Both the position numbers and the translations under genes were made by a program. Of a DNA stretch of 64,000 nucleotides, positions 15,729-24,106 are shown in pieces (the stretch's first letter is position 1; every line of letters starts with the position of its first letter). Source of the DNA: Butyrivibrio hungatei NK4A153 (GTDB lineage: Bacteria > Bacillota > Clostridia > Lachnospirales > Lachnospiraceae). The stretch lies in contig NZ_AUJY01000008.1 of assembly GCF_000424465.1 (NCBI RefSeq), positions 124,001 through 188,000 on the forward strand, in the 5' to 3' direction. The notes under the pieces are model-generated. The model did not search any database and had not been told where the DNA came from. It was given only the letters and a program-made list of their open reading frames with translations.

Positions 15729-16355
15729 ATGGATATGACTTTATATAGAGAGCAGAAAATAGTGGAGTATTTGGAAAAGACATACAATCCTACTGCAATT
15801 ATCAAGTACGGATCATATGCTGATGGTAGTGCCAATGAGAATAGCGATTTTGATGCGCTTGTGATTGCCGGAGATGTTGAAAAGCATGATTCGTCTGTAG
15901 TTGCGGATGCTGTTTTGGATGTTTGGATTTATCCTGAGAAAAAGTTTTTTTCTGAGTATGATCCCGAGAAATTTCTTCAAGTGTTTGATGGCATTATAAT
16001 TCAGGATCAGAATGGAGCGGCAGAAAAACTAATTAGAAAAGTAAATGAGCATATAGACCAAGCTTCGACGAAATCTGATGATGAAATAGAACAAGAGATT
16101 AATTGGTGCGAAAAGATGCTTGCAAGAACTGTCAGAGAAGATGCGGAAGGCTATTTTAGGTGGCACTGGCTTCTTATGGACAGTCTGGAAATCTATTTTG
16201 ATATAAAGCATTTGTATTATCATGGCCCTAAAAAGGCACTGCGATTTATGAAGGAAAATGATCCGGTGGCATTTGACGTATACTTTCGTGCATTAAAAGA
16301 GATGAATCGAGACAATCTGGCTCAGTGGATTAGAACGCTGAGGGATATGAAATAA
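15729..16355 (+). CDS. Nucleotidyltransferase-domain protein (aminoglycoside-adenylyltransferase-like)
   Basis: A 208-residue protein with an N-terminal Pol-beta-type nucleotidyltransferase domain: IIKYGSYADGSANENSDFD gives the G-S and D-x-D-type active site, and VLDVWIYP supplies the third acid. The rest is helical, like the C-terminal domain of AadE-like enzymes. It probably transfers a nucleotide to a small molecule, unknown here. The ATG at 15729 lies 8 bases after GAAGG; ATG 15723 is too close to that site. Confidence 0.7.
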   Translation: MDMTLYREQKIVEYLEKTYNPTAIIKYGSYADGSANENSDFDALVIAGDVEKHDSSVVADAVLDVWIYPEKKFFSEYDPEKFLQVFDGIIIQDQNGAAEKLIRKVNEHIDQASTKSDDEIEQEINWCEKMLARTVREDAEGYFRWHWLLMDSLEIYFDIKHLYYHGPKKALRFMKENDPVAFDVYFRALKEMNRDNLAQWIRTLRDMK

Positions 16356-16452
16356 GAAGCGCGACATCAACCTGACAAATCTTCGCAAACGAGGAAATGT
16401 ACCTAATCCGGATCTCGTCCATAATGGACTGTGTAAGAGGGAGAACAAAAGC

Positions 16453-17343
16453 ATGGAATGGATCGAAGCATTACAAAAAGCCATCACGTATATGGAGGAG
16501 CATCTTCTCGAGGAAATCAACTATGAAGATGTAGCGAAGCAGGTGCACACGTCGAGCTACGAGTTTCACAGGGCTTTCAGTTTCGTGACGGGCTTAACGG
16601 CCAACGCGTATATAAGAAACCGCCGCTTGTCTTTGGCGGGAAAAGAAGTTGTGGAGACCGATGCGAAGATCACCGATCTGGCGATGAAGTATGGATATGA
16701 GACACCGGAAAGTTTTACCAAAGCGTTTACAAGATTTCATGGTGTTGCGCCCAAAACAGCCAGAGAAGAAGACTGCAAACTTGTGCTTTTTAATCCGCTT
16801 ACGATTACTATATCTGTGAAAGGTGGTAAGAGTATGGATTATCGCATTGTTCAAACAAAGGAAAAGAAGTTTATTGCACTGGTAAGAGAGTTCAGCAACG
16901 GTATCATTAACGACGAAGCAAATCACGATGTAGCGGACTTCTGGGGAGAGTGCAACAGTAAGCAGATGCTTTCTCCGATACTTATGCTGAGAGAGGACGG
17001 GAAGCGCGACCTATACGGCCTTTGCAGTCCAACGAAAGAAGGAAAAGATACTTTTGAATACGGCATCGGCATCATTATTGATGAGGATACCAAAGAGTTT
17101 GACCGGAATGATCTGGAGAAAAAAGGTTTCCGCATCTGGGACGTCAATCCCGGTACATATGTGGTCTTTGAATGTGTAGGCGAAGACGGCGACAGCATCG
17201 CTAAGACCTGGGTAAAGTTCTATAAGGAGTTTTTGCCGCAGATGGGCTATGAAGCTTCTGAAGAGACTGACTATGAACTTTACTACGACGGAACCAGGCC
17301 GGATATATTCTGCGAGCTGTGGATCCCGATCAAGAAGAAGTAA
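16453..17343 (+). CDS. AraC-family regulator with GyrI-like effector domain
   Basis: A 296-residue regulator. Residues 5-105 are two AraC helix-turn-helix motifs (YEDVAKQVHTSSYEFHRAF, then MKYGYETPESFTKAFTRFHG). Residues 130-296 are a GyrI-like/AraC effector-binding domain ending ELYYDGTRPDIFCELWIPIK. This order, DNA-binding first and ligand-binding second, matches Rob/BmrR-like drug-sensing regulators. It likely activates a nearby or distant efflux gene on binding a hydrophobic ligand. AGAGGGAGAACAAAAGC precedes the start. Confidence 0.85.
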   Translation: MEWIEALQKAITYMEEHLLEEINYEDVAKQVHTSSYEFHRAFSFVTGLTANAYIRNRRLSLAGKEVVETDAKITDLAMKYGYETPESFTKAFTRFHGVAPKTAREEDCKLVLFNPLTITISVKGGKSMDYRIVQTKEKKFIALVREFSNGIINDEANHDVADFWGECNSKQMLSPILMLREDGKRDLYGLCSPTKEGKDTFEYGIGIIIDEDTKEFDRNDLEKKGFRIWDVNPGTYVVFECVGEDGDSIAKTWVKFYKEFLPQMGYEASEETDYELYYDGTRPDIFCELWIPIKKK

Positions 17344-17357
17344 AAAACAGCAACTTT

Positions 17358-17384
17358 AAGTTTATGGAGGAAACGATTACATAT
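17358..17384. repeat. 27-bp direct repeat, left copy
   Basis: Begins AAGTTTATGGAGGAAACGAT and is identical over 27 bases to 20826-20852. In the right copy it includes the ribosome site and start codon of the ACT-domain gene; here no gene follows. Confidence 0.85.
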
Positions 17385-17391
17385 AGTATAT

Positions 17392-17443
17392 AATGCAATT
17401 ATATCGCAACTATTGTTTTAGCAAATACTATTTGTAAGAAGTG
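17392..17443. repeat. 52-bp repeat, left copy
   Basis: Matches 21361-21412 with one difference in 52 bases (contains CGCAACTATTGTTTTAGCAA). Together with the 27-bp repeat just upstream, this reproduces the two ends of the ACT-gene block (20826-21412) with the gene missing between them. Confidence 0.85.
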
Positions 17444-17453
17444 AGTGGGGTTT

Positions 17454-18365
17454 ATGAAAGCTGTAAAAGAAAATAAAAGAACTTATAGGCAAATCAAAAG
17501 TTTAAAGGATATACCGCGCGCAGAACTGGGAGAAGGAGCGTATGATTTTCTGTGGCAATTTTTGGGCATGTGGTTACTTGTGTTTTCAGTTTTCTTTGGT
17601 TTATTTTTTTTGTGGAGCGATGAATCCGTCAGTTCCAGAACAAATGCAAACATAGTCATAATGTTTGTACTGGCAGTATATCTGCTTTTTGTGAAAAATG
17701 CATTTAGGGAAAAAATGAATAAGCGTGTACTTAGAATGAATCCGGATGGAATCATATATGAGTGGCCGTTTGGGATTACAAAACAGCACAGCTATAGTGA
17801 ATGGGCAGAATCTATAAATGCAGGACACTATCGCATAGGAAGCCGCGGCATTGAATTTTGGCTGGGATTTGAGAAGATAGTTTTCTTTTATAATGTGGGC
17901 CATTTAGGTGAGCGAAAAAAAGCGGAAGAACGATATGAAATGTTCGTTGATTATTTGGCTGAAGTTGATCCAATGCTCAGAGAAAAACTGCCGAAGTTCA
18001 CGAAGGAAAACATCGATTTACTGGATAAGCGCTGTTTTTACCACAGGAGTCGTAAGCATCAACTGATAGTAATGTTTTTTAATATGTTCTTATTTCTTAT
18101 GTTGATTGATTCAGGTGGACATAAGGGAGCGGTTGCTTCAGCATTTTTTTGCGGAATAATTGAGATATTTGTTTTGTATTTCTTGTCCAAAGGTGCTTAT
18201 TACAACTATAAAAATGAAATGGAAATCAGAAAAAAAATGCCGGATGAGACCGGATTGGTGCGAGATGATGGCATTGGAATTTTAAGACCATACTGGGGAT
18301 TTATATATGTAGTTTTGGTGTTTGGAATAAACTATGCCATGCAGTGCGCTATTTTATGGTTGTAA
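17454..18365 (+). CDS. Membrane protein of unknown function, next to the radical SAM gene
   Basis: A 303-residue protein with two hydrophobic segments near 36-54 and 66-82, a soluble middle (about 90-195) and three more near 203-218, 226-243 and 281-302. The middle part, MNPDGIIYEWPFG followed by SEWAESI, resembles the bacterial PH-like domains found in YcxB-type membrane proteins, but this is a weak likeness. It lies 47 bases upstream of the radical SAM gene and may belong to the same system, as membrane partner or transporter-like factor. The ATG at 17454 is preferred over GTG 17445. Confidence 0.6.
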   Translation: MKAVKENKRTYRQIKSLKDIPRAELGEGAYDFLWQFLGMWLLVFSVFFGLFFLWSDESVSSRTNANIVIMFVLAVYLLFVKNAFREKMNKRVLRMNPDGIIYEWPFGITKQHSYSEWAESINAGHYRIGSRGIEFWLGFEKIVFFYNVGHLGERKKAEERYEMFVDYLAEVDPMLREKLPKFTKENIDLLDKRCFYHRSRKHQLIVMFFNMFLFLMLIDSGGHKGAVASAFFCGIIEIFVLYFLSKGAYYNYKNEMEIRKKMPDETGLVRDDGIGILRPYWGFIYVVLVFGINYAMQCAILWL

Positions 18366-18412
18366 TTTGTTGGAAGACTTTTTTAGCATAATAATTGATA
18401 TGGGTAAAAAAT

Positions 18413-19792
18413 ATGATACGTGAAAAATTATATGAATTAAAAGAGTGGAAGGGCGTTGTACATACGACATGGAATCCAAACGGACCCGGTGTGATCAGAA
18501 TCCACATGATTCCGCCCAAATTTAGATTATTTCATTTTGCACCTTCTACGGTTATTTTAAATGGTCAGGATGTGTTGCCAATCAATGAGGCATGGGCGAT
18601 TCTTTTAACCGAGTTTGTTCGTGGGGTTAATAGTTTTGGCAATGGACAGATGAGCCGGGAAATTCTTGATGATATTTTGCTGGGTGTTTTTCATCGCGTA
18701 AGAAAAGTATATCCAACTGTATCAGACGAGCTTCTGAAAGAAGATTTGCAAACAATCGTCAGCACTTTTGATGACATTGCAAGAAATGAGCTTCCTGCTG
18801 TTGATATTGGAATAATGAGTCTTTCTGAGTATGCACCTCATATGACAGCGCCGCATAGAATGGACCTTATGGTATCAGCCATGACAAAAGACGGCAACTG
18901 GGCATGTAATCAGCATTGTCTTCATTGTTACGCCGCAGGCCAAAAATATGCGGAAACTAAAGAATTGTCAACTTCTGAATGGAAGAAGGTAATTGATTGT
19001 TGTAAGAGTGCAAGAATACCTCAGCTTACTTTTACCGGTGGAGAGCCGACTTTGCGAAAAGATTTAGTTGAGCTGATTCGATATTCGCGATGGTTTGTGA
19101 CGCGATTAAATACTAACGGAATACTTCTGACAGAGCAGTTGTCTAAGGATTTGATGGACGCTGAACTTGACAGTGTTCAGGTAACTTTGTATTCGCATAT
19201 TGAAGAAGTGCATAATGAGCTGGTTGGTTCAAAGCATTTCAATGATACGATAAACGGAATAAAAAATGCGTTGGCAGCAGGTTTGAATTTAAGTGTTAAT
19301 ACACCATTATGTTCACTTAATAAGGATTATGTAGGTATGCTGGAGTTCCTGCACGAATTAGGTGTGCAATACGTGACTTGTTCAGGTTTGATTGTCACGG
19401 GAAATGCTACTTCGGATGCATCAAGACAATCCCAGCTTACAAGTGATGAATTATATGAAATATTACGAGCTGCAAAAGAATATACCGACAATCATGACAT
19501 GGAAATAGATTTTACATCTCCGGGATGGATTGATAGTGGAAAATTAGCGCAGCTTCACATGGTCGTACCAAGTTGCGGGGCATGCCTTAGCAATATGGCA
19601 ATTAATCCGGACGGTAGGGTAATACCATGTCAAAGCTGGCTATCCGATGATACCCTTGGCGATATGCTCAAGGATCCTTGGAAGAAGATTTGGAATGGGC
19701 GAAAATGTAAGAAGATTCGAATGGAATCTGCAAAGGCTGAAGGAATATGCCCTCTTCGTAAAATGAATGAAGGGGAGGTAGTACATGAATAA
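18413..19792 (+). CDS. Radical SAM/SPASM-like peptide-modifying enzyme
   Basis: A 459-residue protein. Residues 165-173 are CNQHCLHCY, the C-x3-C-x2-C site for the 4Fe-4S cluster that cleaves SAM, and TFTGGEPTLRKDL follows. A SPASM-type tail binds extra clusters: CGAC at 388-391, NPDGRVIPC ending at C406, and CPL near the end. Residues 1-140 form an extra N-terminal domain; the stretch VLPINEAWAILLTEF with the helices after it could be a PqqD-like peptide-recognition fold (inference). The gene overlaps the Cys-Ala repeat protein by 8 bp. That, plus the SPASM tail, points to post-translational modification of the neighbour. Confidence 0.85.
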   Translation: MIREKLYELKEWKGVVHTTWNPNGPGVIRIHMIPPKFRLFHFAPSTVILNGQDVLPINEAWAILLTEFVRGVNSFGNGQMSREILDDILLGVFHRVRKVYPTVSDELLKEDLQTIVSTFDDIARNELPAVDIGIMSLSEYAPHMTAPHRMDLMVSAMTKDGNWACNQHCLHCYAAGQKYAETKELSTSEWKKVIDCCKSARIPQLTFTGGEPTLRKDLVELIRYSRWFVTRLNTNGILLTEQLSKDLMDAELDSVQVTLYSHIEEVHNELVGSKHFNDTINGIKNALAAGLNLSVNTPLCSLNKDYVGMLEFLHELGVQYVTCSGLIVTGNATSDASRQSQLTSDELYEILRAAKEYTDNHDMEIDFTSPGWIDSGKLAQLHMVVPSCGACLSNMAINPDGRVIPCQSWLSDDTLGDMLKDPWKKIWNGRKCKKIRMESAKAEGICPLRKMNEGEVVHE

Positions 19793-20792
19793 AAGAATAT
19801 TTGGTTTTGCTGTTGCAATAATCTTTTTTGCAAGTTTGTTATACTGCCCGGTTGTAAAGGCGGCAAAACCTTTAGATCACATTCATGATTATGAAGTGAC
19901 GGTAGATATGCGTAAAGATGGCTCCTGTGATATTTCGTATCATATCGTATGGGAGGTATTGGACAGTGAATCAGAGGGGCCGTTAACCTGGGTAAAGGTT
20001 GGATTAGCCAATAGATATGCCGATGAATTTAAAGCGATTTCCGACAATATTGATTCCATAAGTCATTACATTGATGATGGCGATTACGTAAGGCTTAACC
20101 TGGATAAAAGATATACGGCAGGAGAAACACTGGTACTTGATTTTTCGCTTCATCAAAAAAATCTTTTTAAAATGAAAAAAGATTGTGTCAATTATAAATT
20201 TACTCCGGGATGGTTTCCGGATACGCCGGTAGATAAAGTGGTAGTTCGTTGGAATGCTGAGGATGTTTTGGATGTCAGAGGTAATCCTAAGCTTGAGAAC
20301 GGATATTATGTATGGGTCAATGATGCCGGTGGATATAATCTGAAAGAAACTGCACGACTTTCTTATGACATAAATCAATATGACTATATGTCGGGAAATG
20401 TAAGCGACAAACCTTCGAATGACCAACATAGAGCTGACATTAGCGAATTATATACTGACGAGGACAAGCAATTATGCAGTATTATGTTATTGGTTATACC
20501 ATTAGGCGGACTGCTTATATGCATTGTCCTTATGAGTGTGTGTAAGGCGGTACGTGAAGATGGATATTCGGAAAAAAGAGGACTTGGTGCAAAGTTTTAT
20601 ATAGATCAGGATTTTAATAAGAGCACAAGTAGTAATTACCATGTCCATGACGGTGGCGGTGGTGGCGGATGTGCATGCGCCTGTGCATGTGCATGCGCTT
20701 GCGCGGGAGGTGGCCGTGCCGGTTGCTCCAGAAAAGATTTTTATGGCACCAGGCTGTATACGAAGGATATTTACGATGCGCTGAAGAAATAA
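19785..20792 (+). CDS. Signal-peptide membrane protein with (Cys-Ala)6 tail, candidate radical SAM substrate
   Basis: A 335-residue protein. Residues 1-26 are a signal peptide ending VVKAA. Residues 27-225 form a beta-rich extracytoplasmic domain like DUF2207 proteins. One transmembrane helix lies at about 229-250. The cytoplasmic tail carries G290-G295, six Cys-Ala pairs (296-307), GGGRAGC with a seventh Cys at 314, and SRKDFYGTRLY. The Cys and Ala codons vary (TGT/TGC, GCA/GCC/GCT/GCG), so the repeat is kept at protein level. GGGGAGGTAGTAC precedes the ATG, inside the radical SAM gene. Likely role: a membrane-anchored substrate whose Cys residues are modified, or bind metal. Confidence 0.8.
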   Translation: MNKRIFGFAVAIIFFASLLYCPVVKAAKPLDHIHDYEVTVDMRKDGSCDISYHIVWEVLDSESEGPLTWVKVGLANRYADEFKAISDNIDSISHYIDDGDYVRLNLDKRYTAGETLVLDFSLHQKNLFKMKKDCVNYKFTPGWFPDTPVDKVVVRWNAEDVLDVRGNPKLENGYYVWVNDAGGYNLKETARLSYDINQYDYMSGNVSDKPSNDQHRADISELYTDEDKQLCSIMLLVIPLGGLLICIVLMSVCKAVREDGYSEKRGLGAKFYIDQDFNKSTSSNYHVHDGGGGGGCACACACACACAGGGRAGCSRKDFYGTRLYTKDIYDALKK

Positions 20793-20825
20793 GGGGTATA
20801 AAAGGGGTATAAGCGCATGGGGGTG

Positions 20826-20852
20826 AAGTTTATGGAGGAAACGATTACATAT
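20826..20852. repeat. 27-bp direct repeat, right copy
   Basis: Identical to 17358-17384. This copy carries GGAGG and the first two bases of the ACT-domain start codon. Confidence 0.85.
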
Positions 20853-21216
20853 GGAATTGAAGAGAATTGAGCATAAACTTACTGTTTGCAAAGTGGCAGA
20901 GGCATCCAATATTAACATGGATGCCCCTTTCTACTTTATCGGTAAGACTGATGAAGAGTTGTCATTGGTGTGCAGAACGGAGGATGCGCCACAAAACACG
21001 CTCGAGCGTGATGATGGCTGGAGAGGCTTTCGTATTCAGGGGGTTCTTGATTTTTCATTGGTCGGCATTTTGTCAAAGCTGTCCGGCATACTCGCGGAGC
21101 ATAAAATCGGAATCTTCGCTGTGTCGACATATAACACGGATTATATTCTTGTGAAAGAAGAAAACTTTGAGCGAGCGTTGGACGTTTTGGCGTCTGAAGG
21201 GTATATAATAGTATGA
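20851..21216 (+). CDS. ACT-domain protein (ACT_7/CASTOR-like)
   Basis: A 121-residue protein with an N-terminal ACT-like half and a C-terminal ACT_7 half. LDFSLVGILSKLSGILAEHK and IGIFAVSTYNTDYILV are the standard segments of amino-acid-binding ACT_7 proteins. Such proteins probably sense small amino-acid-like ligands. It begins 58 bases after the Cys-Ala protein. The final codons and stop (IIV-stop) lie inside the 157-bp triple-hairpin repeat. Confidence 0.85.
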   Translation: MELKRIEHKLTVCKVAEASNINMDAPFYFIGKTDEELSLVCRTEDAPQNTLERDDGWRGFRIQGVLDFSLVGILSKLSGILAEHKIGIFAVSTYNTDYILVKEENFERALDVLASEGYIIV

Positions 21217-21362
21217 TATCTTAACTGAAATTACAGAAATCCGCACTGGCTGCGGATTTCGTGAGAACATGATTCAGGAGTCAACCAAGCCCTATCGACG
21301 AAGTCGATTCAAATTAGCTTGGTTTATGCATTCTTGAACTTCATGTTCAAGAATGCATAAAA
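21206..21362. repeat. Triple-hairpin element, copy 2 (157 bp)
   Basis: About 90% identical by eye to 34445-34601. It contains GAAATCCGCA/TGCGGATTTC, then the nested outer CCAAGC/GCTTGG and inner ATCGAC/GTCGAT arms, then GCATTCTTGAAC/GTTCAAGAATGC. Its left end overlaps the ACT gene stop. The order and loop sizes equal those of the element in the toxin gene at 13433-13565. Confidence 0.85.
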
Positions 21363-21412
21363 TGCAATTCTATCGCAACTATTGTTTTAGCAAATACTAT
21401 TTGTAAGAAGTG
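21361..21412. repeat. 52-bp repeat, right copy
   Basis: Matches 17392-17443 with one mismatch. It lies directly after the triple-hairpin element. The rest of 21413-21579 is AT-rich with one hairpin (GGCGG/CCGCC near 21521-21555) and no gene. Confidence 0.8.
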
Positions 21413-21579
21413 GGTAAGTTAAGTCGCCGAAATAAAGAGGTCATGATTAAAAAAGAAATGCGAATTTAAAGTTTTACGTTTAAAGTTTTGCTTTACGGAA
21501 AATAGAAGTGGAGATAAAGCGGCGGAAACCGGTGAATGTATGATTTTCGCCGCCGAAAAAGAAGCATTTTTTTAATTAT

Positions 21580-21680
21580 GACAGCGAAATAAACGGTTTT
21601 ATAAAATCCGCTGTTGAAAAGCAAGTTTTTGTCTTGATTATGGCAGCGGGAAATGCAACTTTATAAATTTCCGCTGTATT
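21580..21680. repeat. Hairpin units of family C (2 units)
   Basis: Two units with GACAGCG and CCGCTGTT arms and the spacer AAAAGCAAGTTTTTGTCTTG, clearly the same family as the array at 15063-15648, 6 kb away. Confidence 0.8.
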
Positions 21681-21704
21681 TAAGTTGAGTCCGGAAAGGG
21701 TACT

Positions 21705-21851
21705 ATGAACATACAAGTTATTAGGGCAACGGAAACATGGCAGCAGGCCGGTGCTTATTACGTCCGAATACATGGAATGGCAAAACAACACAATATTACG
21801 CTAAGGCGTGAGTTTGATGAACATGATAAGCCGGATACAAAATATATATGA
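21705..21851 (+). pseudogene. GNAT acetyltransferase, N-terminal fragment
   Basis: 48 codons starting MNIQVIRATETWQQAGAYYV and ending DEHDKPDTKYI-stop. This is the characteristic N-terminal third of a GNAT subfamily that normally continues with the acetyl-CoA-binding core. The core is absent; the next gene, 31 bases on, is a different GNAT. CCGGAAAGGGTACT precedes the ATG, so the fragment may still be translated. Confidence 0.7.
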
Positions 21852-21882
21852 CAAAATACATTATAAAAGGAGAGGCAATTAA

Positions 21883-22320
21883 ATGTTTGAAATAAAGGAC
21901 TGCGAGGACTACGAAGTAGCGAAAATGCTGATCAGGGAATACTCTGAAATAAAAGGTGCCGAGAGCTGCTATGTATCATTGGATAAAGAATTGGCGGATC
22001 TTGGCACGTATTATAAAGGCGGAGCTCTTTTGATTGGATTTGAAAATGAAAATCCTATAGCTACTATCGCGATTAAACATGTAGATGATGAAACCTGTGA
22101 AGCGCGAAGACTGTATATTAAGCCTGATTATCGCGGAAAAGGCTATGCAAGAATTCTTATGAATGAGATGTTGGACAGAAGCCGAGAGCTTGGTTTTAAA
22201 GAAGTGAAATTTACTACCAAGCCGGAAGTGATGAGCGTTGGATATGGTCTGTATAAGCGCATGGGTTTTGAAGAAGTTGATTGCACTGACGGTGTGGCTT
22301 CGATGAGAATGGCTTTGTGA
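21883..22320 (+). CDS. GNAT acetyltransferase
   Basis: A 145-residue GNAT with CEARRLYIKPDYRGKGYARI (acetyl-CoA loop R-x-x-G-x-A), LMNEMLDRSRELGF and YGLYKRMGFEEVD. Its style matches the PhnO/YitI-like general acetyltransferases. GGAGAGGCAATTAA precedes the ATG. It may be co-transcribed with the chromate transporter pair, which starts 19 bases downstream. Confidence 0.87.
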   Translation: MFEIKDCEDYEVAKMLIREYSEIKGAESCYVSLDKELADLGTYYKGGALLIGFENENPIATIAIKHVDDETCEARRLYIKPDYRGKGYARILMNEMLDRSRELGFKEVKFTTKPEVMSVGYGLYKRMGFEEVDCTDGVASMRMAL

Positions 22321-22339
22321 TAATTAAGGAGACGTTAAA

Positions 22340-22912
22340 GTGCCTGTATTATTTGAATTGTTTTTTACCTTTGCCAAAATAGGATTGTTTACCTTTGGCG
22401 GAGGTTATGCGATGCTCTCTCTGATAGAGAATATTTGCGTTGAGAATAAAAAATGGATAACACATGATGAAATGATGACGGTTGCGGTAATCGCGGAGTC
22501 TACACCGGGGCCTATAGCGATTAACTGTGCAACCTATGTCGGATATAAGAAAGGTAAATTACAGGGAGCAATCGCAGCAACGCTTGGGGTGGTGCTCCCT
22601 TCTTTCATAATTATCTATTTAATATCAAGATTTCTGGATCATTTTCTTGAGATAACCCGGGTAGCAAATGCTTTTAGGGGAATCAAGATAGCGGTGGGAA
22701 TTCTTATCATAGACGCAGCTTTAAAGATGCTAAAAAAGATGAAAAAAGCGCCATTGCAGATTTCAATGGTCTGCTTTGCTGTGATTTCAATGGTAGTGAT
22801 CAATCTTTTTTCACTAAATATATCTTCGATGGTATTGATGCTCGCGGCTGCAGTTATTGGACTTATGGTATTTATGATAAAAAATGCGGAAAAGGAGCGG
22901 GTAGAGAAATGA
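22340..22912 (+). CDS. Chromate transporter-family protein, first half
   Basis: A 190-residue membrane protein of the CHR family. LFTFGGGYAMLSLIE and AESTPGPIAINCATYVG are the signature segments, and there are about six hydrophobic helices. Short CHR proteins act as pairs of antiparallel half-transporters, and the second half follows with a 4-bp overlap. Family members export chromate or related anions, though many have unknown substrates. The start is GTG at 22340 behind AAGGAGACGTTAAA. Confidence 0.9.
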   Translation: MPVLFELFFTFAKIGLFTFGGGYAMLSLIENICVENKKWITHDEMMTVAVIAESTPGPIAINCATYVGYKKGKLQGAIAATLGVVLPSFIIIYLISRFLDHFLEITRVANAFRGIKIAVGILIIDAALKMLKKMKKAPLQISMVCFAVISMVVINLFSLNISSMVLMLAAAVIGLMVFMIKNAEKERVEK

Positions 22913-23469
22913 TATATCTTGATTTGCTCATAGGCTTTTTGGAAGTCGGCTTCTTTTCTTTTGGTGGCGCCTATGCAGCGATTCCACTTATCAGGGATGT
23001 GGTTATGACTCATGGATGGCTCGATGAAGAGATGTTGACATATATGATCGCAATAAGCGAAAGTACTCCCGGACCGATCATGGTAAACATGGCTACATAT
23101 GTGGGAAGTGAAAAAGGAGGACTTATAGGTGCGGCAATTGCCACTACAGCGGTTGTGTTGCCGGCTTTTTTCATCATTTTGCTGATCATGGTAGTTATGA
23201 ATAAGTTCCTCCAAAATCAATATGTAAAAGCGGTTTTGAGTGGATTAAAGCCGTGTATTATCGGTATTATTTTGGTTACGGGAACACATATGCTCGTAAA
23301 AAACTGCGGACTGTTATTTGATTCCAAGGCGGATTTTCTCACAATCGGGCTGACCTGCGCTATTGCGCTTATATATTTTGGCTCAAGGAAGGTTTTGAAA
23401 AAGGGCCTGAATCCTATCATGCTTATTTGTTTGTCGGCAGTGGTGGGAATTGTGGCATATTCATTATAG
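22909..23469 (+). CDS. Chromate transporter-family protein, second half
   Basis: A 186-residue partner of the preceding gene with the same signature (FFSFGGAYAAIPLIRD and SESTPGPIMVNMATYVG) and about six membrane segments. The 4-bp overlap (ATGA) and the matching size indicate a two-subunit CHR transporter. GGAGCGGGTAGAGAA provides the ribosome site within the upstream gene. Confidence 0.9.
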   Translation: MIYLDLLIGFLEVGFFSFGGAYAAIPLIRDVVMTHGWLDEEMLTYMIAISESTPGPIMVNMATYVGSEKGGLIGAAIATTAVVLPAFFIILLIMVVMNKFLQNQYVKAVLSGLKPCIIGIILVTGTHMLVKNCGLLFDSKADFLTIGLTCAIALIYFGSRKVLKKGLNPIMLICLSAVVGIVAYSL

Positions 23470-23496
23470 AAAGCGAATAGCATAGGAGGAAGAAAA

Positions 23497-24054
23497 ATGA
23501 TTGATCTTGATGCATTGGTAAAAAATTTTTTCCCTAAAATAAAAGAAGTCGGATTAGCTGCTAAGGCAGATGAAGCCTCGGTTGTAGAATCTTTGAAAAA
23601 ATATCCAAGGGATATGCTTGAGGACTTGGGCGAAGAAGAGATTGTCGTCTTTATGCTGGCGGCTGTTTCGTTTTCGGATGCATTCCTTACAGATTTTGAA
23701 GGCATCGGGTATGATGAATTTCTAAAAGAAATCCAAGATATTTCAGCCGGAGAATTGTCTTTTAGTGATGTAAACAATAATGTTTCGGAAGAAATTCTTG
23801 AAAAGGGAATCGGAACAAGTGAAGTGTCTTTTAAATGTAACGGGGAAGCGTTCAACTATACAGCCAAGGTGTATTACGATTGGTTTGATGTTAAATTCAT
23901 ATCTTTCTTAAAAACAGTTTTTGAGAAAAAGGGGATTGAGAAAAGGCTGATAGTTTTCGGTGACCCGAACGGAACTTTTATCACATATAAAAAGCCTGAG
24001 TTCGTTAAGAAATTCAAAGAAAACTTCCCGATGATGAAGGCTGATATAGCATAA
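23497..24054 (+). CDS. Protein of unknown function
   Basis: A 185-residue soluble acidic protein; I do not recognise a family. The N-terminal half is helical (VVESLKKYPRDMLEDLGEEE) and the C-terminal half is beta-rich with a Trp/Tyr patch (VYYDWFDVKFISF) and ends NGTFITYKKPEFVKKF. There are no membrane segments or signal peptide. It has a strong site (TAGGAGGAAGAAAA) and lies 27 bases after the chromate transporter pair. Confidence 0.7.
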   Translation: MIDLDALVKNFFPKIKEVGLAAKADEASVVESLKKYPRDMLEDLGEEEIVVFMLAAVSFSDAFLTDFEGIGYDEFLKEIQDISAGELSFSDVNNNVSEEILEKGIGTSEVSFKCNGEAFNYTAKVYYDWFDVKFISFLKTVFEKKGIEKRLIVFGDPNGTFITYKKPEFVKKFKENFPMMKADIA

Positions 24055-24106
24055 GATTTTAGAAGTTTGGTGAAAAAAACGTGATTTACCAAGCCGGAGG
24101 ATTTGA

